DNA of 8,960 nt, from assembly GCA_031253875.1 (NCBI GenBank), contig JAIRVN010000046.1, forward strand, positions 1 to 8,960, given 5' to 3'. A program made the position numbers and the translations under genes. The notes below the pieces were generated by a model, which was given only the letters and a program-made list of their open reading frames with translations, did no database searches and had not been told where the DNA came from. Positions 1 through 4,910 of the stretch are shown here, piece by piece. This stretch comes from Deltaproteobacteria bacterium. GTDB taxonomy: Bacteria > Desulfobacterota > Desulfovibrionia > Desulfovibrionales > Desulfovibrionaceae. Within the stretch, counting starts at the first letter, position 1. Every line of letters begins with the position of its first letter.

Positions 1-50
1 GCGCACTCGCAACCAGCAAGGCCGCCGCCGATAACGACGATATGATCCAT
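1..50 (-). CDS. trmFO: TrmFO-like FAD protein, N-terminal fragment
   Basis: Only the first 16 full codons and part of the next lie in the window; the gene runs off the left edge. The product begins MDHIVVIGGGLAGCEC, a beta strand followed by the glycine-rich GGGLAG dinucleotide-binding loop of a Rossmann-fold flavoprotein. The LAG-C-E wording resembles TrmFO (folate- and FAD-dependent tRNA uracil-54 C5-methyltransferase), which has GLAGSEAA here. The related MnmG/GidA has HAGCEAA instead. The start is the ATG read from position 50, preceded on this strand by GGAGG with a 9-base spacer. The other nearby ATG (from position 57) is out of frame and only 2 bases from the GGAGG. The gene is divergent from dut. 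An FAD protein is close to certain; the TrmFO assignment rests on very few residues. Confidence 0.55.
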   Translation of the reverse strand, partial: MDHIVVIGGGLAGCEC

Positions 51-268
51 CCGGCATATCCTCCAAAAAACGCGAAGACGCCGGGTAAGGCTACGCATTC
101 ACGCGCGATGGCGCAAGCGAGGAGTCGCGTACTGCGAAAAAAACAGCGCGGCGCCATGCTTCGTTCGTTGTAGCCGGCGTATACGTTCCCTGCGTCAAGA
201 CTGATGGAGATGGAGGAGATGGATCTATCCTCTTGCGCCACCGGAATGAATGCTGTACCCCATAGGGG

Positions 269-739
269 ATGCAATATCCGCTCCGCATCTGTTATCTGCG
301 CCCCGCGGCGCGCGCGCTGTACGAGGCTGAAGGCGGTCCGGCCTACGCCACGCCCTACGCCGCCGGACTCGATCTGCGCGCCTGCTTTGAGAACGAAGAA
401 ATCGCCATCCCCGCCGGAAGCCGGGCCGCAGTGCCTTCCGGCATTGCCGTGGAACCGCTCGCGCCGGGCATCGCGGGTTTTGTTTATTCCCGTAGCGGTC
501 TGGGCGCCGTGCGCGGCCTGACCGTGGCCCAGGGAGTAGGCGTGATCGATCCCGACTATCGGGGCGAAATTGTTGTTTTCCTGCTCAATACTTCCGGAGA
601 AGAACGCCGCTTGCGACGAGGCGAACGCATGGCCCAACTGGTATTCCAGCCCATAGTCCGCGCGGAACTGGAAGTGGCGGAAAAACTCGGCGAAACAGAA
701 CGCGGCGCTGGAGCGTTCGGCCATACGGGAAGAATATGA
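269..739 (+). CDS. dut: Deoxyuridine 5'-triphosphate nucleotidohydrolase (dUTPase)
   Basis: Hydrolyses dUTP to dUMP and pyrophosphate, keeping uracil out of DNA and supplying dUMP for thymidylate synthesis; a cytosolic homotrimer in this family. At 156 residues it has normal length and all five dUTPase motifs in order: AGLDLRA (32-38), SRSGLG (74-79), GVIDPDYRGEI (91-101, with the likely catalytic Asp94), RRGERMAQLVF (116-126) and the flexible C-terminal arm RGAGAFGHTG (145-154). The arm differs slightly from the usual RGxGGFGSTG. An in-frame TAG lies 3 bases before the ATG, so no longer start is possible. The ribosome-binding site is poor, only GGGG directly touching the ATG. argD follows 20 bases downstream on the same strand, so the two are probably co-transcribed. 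The family call is very secure. Confidence 0.96.
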   Translation: MQYPLRICYLRPAARALYEAEGGPAYATPYAAGLDLRACFENEEIAIPAGSRAAVPSGIAVEPLAPGIAGFVYSRSGLGAVRGLTVAQGVGVIDPDYRGEIVVFLLNTSGEERRLRRGERMAQLVFQPIVRAELEVAEKLGETERGAGAFGHTGRI

Positions 740-759
740 GGGATATACAGGAGCACATC

Positions 760-1959
760 ATGTCGCAGACATTCAACACCATAAAAGAACAAGAAGAGGC
801 ATTGCTGTGCCGGACGTACGGACGGTATCCGCTGGCGGTCGCCAAGGGCAAAGGTTCCCGGCTCTGGGATTGTGACGGCAAGGAATACGTCGACCTGCTG
901 GCGGGCATTGCCGTGACCGCGCTCGGACACTGCAATGAAGAACTGGCCCAGGTGATGGAACGCCAAGCGCGTAAACTCATCCACGTCAGCAACCTGTTTT
1001 ATCAGGAAGAACAGCTTGAGCTGGCGCGGCGCCTGTTGGCCACCTGCCATCTGGACAAGGCGTTCTTCTGCAATTCCGGAGCAGAGGCGAACGAAGCCGC
1101 CGTCAAGCTGGCCCGGCGCTATATGCAACGGGTGTTGAACAAGAATGCCTATGAAATCATCACCTTCAGCGGCTGCTTCCACGGACGCACCTTGGCCATG
1201 ATCGCCGCCACGGGGCAGGAACGTTTCCAGGACGGTTTTGCGCCGATTCCCGAGGGTTTTATTCAGGTTCCCTGGGGCGACATGGACGCCCTGCGCGCCG
1301 CGATAACGCCGAAAACCGCCGCCATCCTGGTGGAAGCCGTACAGGGCGAGGGCGGCATCCGTCCGCTGACGCCCGGCTATGCGCGAGATTTGGAACATCT
1401 CTGCCGCGAGAAAGATATTCTGTTCATGGTGGACGAAGTGCAGTGCGGCCTCGGCCGTACGGGCACGATGTGGGCTTTTCAGCATTTCGGCCTGCAGCCC
1501 GATATCCTCACGTCCGCCAAAGCTCTTGCCAACGGGCTGCCTCTGGCCGTCATGCTGGCCGGCGACAAGGTCGCTGCGGGTTTTGTGACGGGCAGCCATG
1601 CCACCACCTTTGGCGGCGGCGCGCTGCTCACGGCCGTGGGAGCGAAAATTTTGGACATTATGGAACGCGACAAACTTGTCGCCCGCGCCGGAGAACTGGG
1701 AGCACGCCTCAAGACGCGCCTTGAGACCGTCGGCAAAAAACTTCCCGGAACTATCCGTGAAGTGCGCGGATTAGGCTTGATGATCGGCGTCGAGCTGGCC
1801 ATCCCCGGCAAAGCGATTTGGGAAGAATTGATCCGGCGCGGTTTTGTATGTAACCTGACGCAGGATGCGGTACTACGGCTTTTGCCCGCCCTGACTATCG
1901 ACGAAGCTGATCTGACAGCCTTTGCGGATACGCTGGAGGATATCCTCGCGACACGTTAA
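760..1959 (+). CDS. argD: Acetylornithine aminotransferase
   Basis: PLP-dependent class-III aminotransferase that interconverts N-acetylglutamate semialdehyde plus glutamate with N-acetylornithine plus 2-oxoglutarate in arginine synthesis; members often also serve lysine synthesis. With this start the protein has 399 residues, normal for ArgD. Visible landmarks are NSGAEANE (105-112, phosphate-binding region), FHGRT (140-144), VDEVQCGLGRTG (224-235, Asp225 facing the PLP ring nitrogen), the Schiff-base Lys254 in TSAKALANGLP, and TTFGGG (282-287). Two starts compete: an ATG at 736 that overlaps the dut stop as ATGA, and the ATG at 760. I chose 760 because AGGAG lies at 749-753 with a 6-base spacer and the 736 ATG has no such site. 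A different class-III substrate, such as ornithine or succinylornithine, cannot be excluded by sequence alone, but context and length favour ArgD. Confidence 0.93.
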   Translation: MSQTFNTIKEQEEALLCRTYGRYPLAVAKGKGSRLWDCDGKEYVDLLAGIAVTALGHCNEELAQVMERQARKLIHVSNLFYQEEQLELARRLLATCHLDKAFFCNSGAEANEAAVKLARRYMQRVLNKNAYEIITFSGCFHGRTLAMIAATGQERFQDGFAPIPEGFIQVPWGDMDALRAAITPKTAAILVEAVQGEGGIRPLTPGYARDLEHLCREKDILFMVDEVQCGLGRTGTMWAFQHFGLQPDILTSAKALANGLPLAVMLAGDKVAAGFVTGSHATTFGGGALLTAVGAKILDIMERDKLVARAGELGARLKTRLETVGKKLPGTIREVRGLGLMIGVELAIPGKAIWEELIRRGFVCNLTQDAVLRLLPALTIDEADLTAFADTLEDILATR

Positions 1960-1972
1960 CGCAACCAAAAGC

Positions 1973-2001
1973 TTTACATGCATCGGCGCACGTGATATTA
2001 T
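1973..2001 (+). promoter_or_regulatory. Predicted sigma-70-type promoter for the zinc-finger gene
   Basis: TTTACA (1973-1978) and TATTAT (1996-2001) are separated by exactly 17 bases. Each hexamer matches the consensus at five of six positions. It starts 13 bases after the argD stop codon and points at the small zinc-finger gene at 2075, giving a predicted transcript start near 2008 and a leader of about 67 bases. It is the best-looking promoter in the window. Prediction from sequence only. Confidence 0.6.
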
Positions 2002-2014
2002 CGCAACATCTGAA

Positions 2015-2060
2015 AGAGCAGCCACGGCAGTAGTGCCGGGGCTGCTTTCGATTTTGTTTC
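2015..2060 (+). terminator. GC-rich hairpin with T-rich tail after argD
   Basis: AGCAGCC (2017-2023) pairs with GGCTGCT (2040-2046), and CGGCA (2025-2029) pairs with TGCCG (2034-2038). One A/G mismatch separates the two stems and the loop is GTAG. Two further A-T/G-T pairs can extend the base. The T-rich stretch TTTCGATTTTGTTTC follows. It lies about 55 bases after the argD stop, so it may be the intrinsic terminator of dut-argD. It also lies inside the leader of the zinc-finger gene, just after that gene's predicted transcript start, so it could instead attenuate that gene or stabilise its mRNA. Confidence 0.5.
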
Positions 2061-2074
2061 TTGCGGGAGGAAGC

Positions 2075-2287
2075 ATGGATATCTTTGATCAAGCTCAGGA
2101 ACTGGAACGTCTTGACCGTGAAAGCGCCCTGATTCGCTCCAAAAGCGCTCTGGACACAGGCGGGCCCGAATGGATAAACGGTGTGGCCTGTTGCCGGGAA
2201 TGCAGCGACCCCATCCCGCCGCGCCGCCTGGAAGCTCTGCCCGGTGTGGGCTTATGTCTGGCATGCCAGCAAGAGCGTGAAGTTTAG
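2075..2287 (+). CDS. TraR/DksA-family C4 zinc-finger protein (70 aa)
   Basis: Small cytosolic protein of the TraR/DksA zinc-finger family, whose members bind in the secondary channel of RNA polymerase and alter initiation, often without a DNA site. Cys40-x2-Cys43 and Cys61-x2-Cys64 form the zinc site, enclosing the family signature DPIPPRRLEALPGVGLCLACQ-type segment (residues 45-65). The acidic start MDIFDQAQE puts Asp2 and Asp5 three residues apart, as I recall for Asp3/Asp6 of plasmid TraR. At 70 residues it lacks the coiled-coil hairpin of full DksA (about 150 aa), so it is TraR-like, a form common in phages and plasmids. No phage genes are visible nearby. The start is the ATG preceded by GGGAGG at 2065-2070. 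An open frame continues upstream to 1922, but that part overlaps argD and shows no family similarity. It ends 8 bases before the convergent ilvE stop. Confidence 0.85.
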   Translation: MDIFDQAQELERLDRESALIRSKSALDTGGPEWINGVACCRECSDPIPPRRLEALPGVGLCLACQQEREV

Positions 2288-2295
2288 GGCCGTTC

Positions 2296-3381
2296 TTACG
2301 CCGGCTGATACTGCGGCACCTTGGTCAGCCAGCCTTCGGGAGCGGGAGCCCAGCCGTTCTGCATGTCCGTGTACATCTTGTACAAGGCGCGTGAATGCTC
2401 GCCGATTTGGCCGTTGCCCACGGTAATGACTTCCCCGCTTTCCAGCAGATAGGAACCCACCGGGCTGACGACAGCCGCAGTGCCGAACCCGCCGGCCTCG
2501 ATAATTTCGCCGGCTTTGAGCTTGGCTATGAAATCTTTGACCTCAATCCGTTCGCTCCGCGCCTTGATTCTGCCCATGGTCGCAAGCTCCAGCACGGATT
2601 CGGAGGTAATCGAACGCAGAATGGAGTCGTTGAATTCCGGAATGACGAAGGTGCCGTCCTTGAGTACATGGTAGTGGTTCATGGTGCCCACTTCCTCAAT
2701 ATACCGGTTGCCGGCGTCAAGATAGAGCACCTGGGACGCCCCCTTGGACTCCGCGTAGGCCGCTGCGCGCAATGACGCGGCATAGTTGCCCCCGCACTTC
2801 GAGCTGCCGGTGCCGCCGGACACGGCGCGATGGAACTGCGTGCTGACAAGCAGGCGCAGCGGCTCGGAAAAACCGCCGCGATAATAAGGACCGGAAGGCG
2901 AAAGAATAATACAGAACACGCAACTATCGCTGGGTTTGACGCCGATGGTGTCGGAGCATCCGAACATGAACGGCCGGATATAGAGTGAAGACTCCGGTTC
3001 TGTCGGACACCAGTCACGTTCAAGATCGGCCAGGCGCAGCAGACCTTCCCGCTGGAGTTCCACCGGAATTTCCGGCAAACAGATGATGTTCGCCGAATGA
3101 TTCATACGGGCAAAGTTCTTGTCCACGCGGAAAAGATAGAGTTCTCCGTCGGCGTGGCGAAAACCCTTGGCTCCCTCAAAAATAGTCTGGCCGTAATGCA
3201 GGCACACCGCACCAGGCATACTGGCAAAGGGCTCGTACGGGACAATGCGGGGATCATCCCAGGCGCCCTTTTCATAATTCACCACAAACATGTGATTGGT
3301 GCGCAATGCTCCAAAAGACGGCACACCGGGGGGGAGCGTTTTCTGGCGGCTCTTGTCGACCAATTGATAACGGAACTGCAT
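2296..3381 (-). CDS. ilvE: Branched-chain amino acid aminotransferase
   Basis: PLP fold-type IV transaminase that carries out the last step of leucine, isoleucine and valine synthesis (or the first of their breakdown), using glutamate/2-oxoglutarate as partner. At 361 residues it belongs to the longer, eukaryote-like BCAT group rather than the roughly 300-residue E. coli IlvE type. Landmarks are LHYGQTIFEGAKGFR (61-75), YIRPFMFG (134-141), the Schiff-base Lys195 in GTGSSKCGGNYAAS, IEEVGTMN (228-235, with the cofactor-binding glutamate) and the phosphate-binding GTAAVV (300-305). GGAG lies about 11 bases before the ATG, a modest ribosome-binding site. The deacetylase gene ends 38 bases upstream on the same strand, so read-through from it is possible. 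No clear separate promoter is visible in that gap. There is no room for a terminator before the convergent zinc-finger gene. Confidence 0.95.
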   Translation of the reverse strand: MQFRYQLVDKSRQKTLPPGVPSFGALRTNHMFVVNYEKGAWDDPRIVPYEPFASMPGAVCLHYGQTIFEGAKGFRHADGELYLFRVDKNFARMNHSANIICLPEIPVELQREGLLRLADLERDWCPTEPESSLYIRPFMFGCSDTIGVKPSDSCVFCIILSPSGPYYRGGFSEPLRLLVSTQFHRAVSGGTGSSKCGGNYAASLRAAAYAESKGASQVLYLDAGNRYIEEVGTMNHYHVLKDGTFVIPEFNDSILRSITSESVLELATMGRIKARSERIEVKDFIAKLKAGEIIEAGGFGTAAVVSPVGSYLLESGEVITVGNGQIGEHSRALYKMYTDMQNGWAPAPEGWLTKVPQYQPA

Positions 3382-3419
3382 AGGGGGAATAACTCCGGAA
3401 GTAAAAGATATGCCAAAGG

Positions 3420-4646
3420 TCAGCCGGGACCGTTTTCGCCCCGCCGTATATCCTGCTTGCTCCTGCTTGGCCTGTGGGCGGGCAATACCAGGTCTGGACT
3501 GGAAAGCAACTGCGGGATCTGTCCTCGCACGGCAGCCGAGGCGCGCTGCGGCGGCGTTGCGGAAGAGCCGGATCGTGCAAACGAGAGCGGCGGTCGCGTG
3601 ACGGGAAGGGCCTGTTCATGAGTCACGATGCCGACCATAAGCACCTCCGGAGCGGAGACGGGAGGGGGGATGCCGGGGATGCCGTGCGCGGGCTGAATCC
3701 GCATGCTTGAGGATGTCATCTCGTGGTTCAGGGCTGCTGCAGCGTGCGCCGGCTGAGTCCGCATGCCCGCGCCGGACATCCGCTGGAGCCGCGTATCCTC
3801 CGGCGACTGCAGCGCAACGTCGTCCGGCGTGTCGCCGGACAATCCCGCGCGCAAAGGGAGCGGCATCTCACCACGTCCTTTGTCGGGAACTCGTGTTACA
3901 AGACGCTGCTCTTCCTCACGCGGAATCTTGGTCATATATTCGGAAACAGTCACAAAACGTTCACAGCCGCCGGCGCGCAAGGCGTCAAGAATCTCGGGCA
4001 TCGCCTCAACAGTGCGCTTGTGCGTGTCGTGAAACAAAAATACACCGCGCATACCCGAAAAAGCCTGCTGTTCAACCGGCGACACGCTACGCAAACCTTC
4101 AAGCCGCGACGCGTGGCGTTTCCAGTCCTGGCTGTCCAGCGACCAGAGCAGGATGGTCATGCCCAGGTCTTCCGCCTTGGCAGCGGTCACTGGCGTGTAA
4201 CGCCCGTAAGGCGGACGGAAATAGCGCACCTCCGCGCCCAAAGAGTGCAGCAGGTCCCAGGTTCTTTTCATCTCCAGAGTCTGGGCTTCGGGCGCCAAAC
4301 GACGCATATCGGCATGCGAATAACTGTGGTTGGCGACCTCATGACCTTCGGCAAGCATACGCTTGATCAAGGCCGGACGGCGTTCCGCATTCTGTCCGAC
4401 CACAAAAAATGTGGCCGCGATGCCGCGAACCGCCAGCAAGTCAAGCAAGGCCGCAGTGTGGGAGCCAGGACCATCGTCAAAAGTCAAAGCACAGTAATTG
4501 GCAGGCATTGCCTGGCGTAAAAGCGCCATGCCGTCCGCCACCTGGAACGCATGGGCTGCCGGAACAACAACGCCAAACGTGAGGCAACACGCGAACATCA
4601 GGAATGACCGGCGCACGCGGTCGTACACTTGTACACACATCTGCAT
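3420..4646 (-). CDS. Secreted NodB-type polysaccharide deacetylase with low-complexity tail
   Basis: Carbohydrate esterase family 4 enzyme, a metal-dependent remover of N- or O-acetyl groups from a polymer such as peptidoglycan or surface glycan; the substrate cannot be read from sequence. Residues 1-33 look like a signal peptide: positive Arg10-Arg13, a hydrophobic core, and AHA before Phe34. The NodB domain (about 50-240) has TFDDGP (55-60, Asp57 base and Asp58 metal ligand), NHSYSHAD (106-113, zinc ligands His107 and His111), RPPYGRY (144-150), WSLDSQDW (168-175) and LFHD (204-207). All catalytic residues are present. Residues from about 246 to 408 form a Pro/Ala/Ser/Arg-rich tail outside the usual domain, with a 20-residue-period repeat. 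The start is uncertain: no clear ribosome-binding site precedes the ATG at 4646, and Met3 or Met17 are alternatives. Arg10-Arg13 in a signal peptide favour the longer form. Confidence 0.88.
   Translation of the reverse strand: MQMCVQVYDRVRRSFLMFACCLTFGVVVPAAHAFQVADGMALLRQAMPANYCALTFDDGPGSHTAALLDLLAVRGIAATFFVVGQNAERRPALIKRMLAEGHEVANHSYSHADMRRLAPEAQTLEMKRTWDLLHSLGAEVRYFRPPYGRYTPVTAAKAEDLGMTILLWSLDSQDWKRHASRLEGLRSVSPVEQQAFSGMRGVFLFHDTHKRTVEAMPEILDALRAGGCERFVTVSEYMTKIPREEEQRLVTRVPDKGRGEMPLPLRAGLSGDTPDDVALQSPEDTRLQRMSGAGMRTQPAHAAAALNHEMTSSSMRIQPAHGIPGIPPPVSAPEVLMVGIVTHEQALPVTRPPLSFARSGSSATPPQRASAAVRGQIPQLLSSPDLVLPAHRPSRSKQDIRRGENGPG
3683..3766 (-). repeat. Two 24-bp direct repeats, 60 bp apart, in the deacetylase tail
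   Basis: The copies at 3683-3706 and 3743-3766 match at 22 of 24 bases. The 60-bp period keeps the reading frame, so the encoded tail carries MRTQPAH (295-301) and MRIQPAH (315-321), 20 residues apart. This suggests a recent short tandem duplication inside a weakly constrained segment. Confidence 0.7.
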
Positions 4647-4738
4647 GGCATGGGTTTATGGTTTTAAGATAGAGGAACAAGCCGTAATTCATCGCTTTTA
4701 GCACCAGACCCGCGTGCCAGCAAGAGGAGATGCCGACC

Positions 4739-4799
4739 TTTTTGCAGCTTTTTTTGTGCGGCTTGAACTCCCGGGTAAAAGCATATATGCTGATAGAAT
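4739..4799 (+). promoter_or_regulatory. Possible kinase promoter with operator-like palindrome
   Basis: An extended -10 element, TGATAGAAT, lies at 4791-4799. Directly before it, at 4780-4791, is the perfect 12-bp palindrome AGCATATATGCT, where a repressor or activator site would sit. Two T-tracts (4739-4743 and 4749-4755) are spaced one helical turn apart and may bend the DNA upstream. A second reading is TTGAAC (4763-4768) with TATGCT (4786-4791), spacing 17, with weaker matches. Either would give a kinase leader of about 100 bases. Prediction only. Confidence 0.3.
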
Positions 4800-4838
4800 G
4801 CGTTGCGACCAGATCTACACTCCCTGTGCCGCGAAAAA

Positions 4839-4868
4839 CTCCTGCTGCAAGACAGGAAAGGCTCCTGT
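4839..4868 (+). other. Alternative-pairing leader segment before the kinase gene
   Basis: CTCCTG occurs twice (4839-4844 and 4862-4867) around ACAGGA (4852-4857). ACAGGA can pair with the downstream TCCTGT (4863-4868, six pairs, loop AAGGC), and its CAGGA part with the upstream TCCTG (4840-4844, five pairs). The two hairpins exclude each other. The stems are short, so this may be chance. Confidence 0.25.
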
Positions 4869-4890
4869 TAACTATATGATATATTTCGGA

Positions 4891-4910
4891 TAGATATTAA
4901 GGAATATCTA
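4891..4910 (+). promoter_or_regulatory. Perfect inverted repeat holding the kinase ribosome-binding site
   Basis: TAGATATT (4891-4898) and AATATCTA (4903-4910) are perfect complements around the loop AAGG (4899-4902). The loop is most of the Shine-Dalgarno sequence AAGGA, and the last paired base is the A of the kinase ATG. In RNA this would be an 8-bp, A/U-rich hairpin over the translation start. In DNA it is a 20-bp dyad that a regulator could bind. The repeat is seen directly; its role is inference. Confidence 0.5.

Noticed and set aside
193..198. TTGACG on the minus strand as a -35 element for trmFO
   Set aside because: No -10 hexamer at 16 to 18 bases; the best (TACAAC) is 20 bases away.
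204..521. 105-codon frame with a good ribosome-binding site overlapping the start of dut
   Set aside because: Most of it is a shifted reading of dut; the product is Pro/Arg/Ala-rich with no motif. Kept only as a note on dut translation.
556..1599. 347-codon open frame on the minus strand opposite argD
   Set aside because: It lies antisense to a gene with all ArgD motifs; the protein has no recognisable motif and its openness follows from the GC-rich codon pattern of argD.
2258..2269. Perfect palindrome CTGGCATGCCAG
   Set aside because: It lies in the codons of the conserved LACQ zinc-finger end, so coding constraint explains it.
3723..4520. 265-codon plus-strand frame opposite the deacetylase
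   Set aside because: Antisense to the complete NodB domain, with no family features.
4713..4720. CTGGCACG on the minus strand, like the -24 half of a sigma-54 promoter for the deacetylase
   Set aside because: The matching -12 GC is absent at the required distance (TG instead), and no enhancer-type site is visible.
4695..4723. TTGCTG-17-TAAAAG on the minus strand as a deacetylase promoter
   Set aside because: Only three and four of six consensus matches; too weak to list as a feature, though a promoter must lie in this general region.
4730..4879. 49-codon open frame with AGGAG directly before its ATG, upstream of the kinase and in the same frame
   Set aside because: AGGAG has no spacer to the ATG, the frame spans the predicted promoter and dyads, and the product resembles no known leader peptide.
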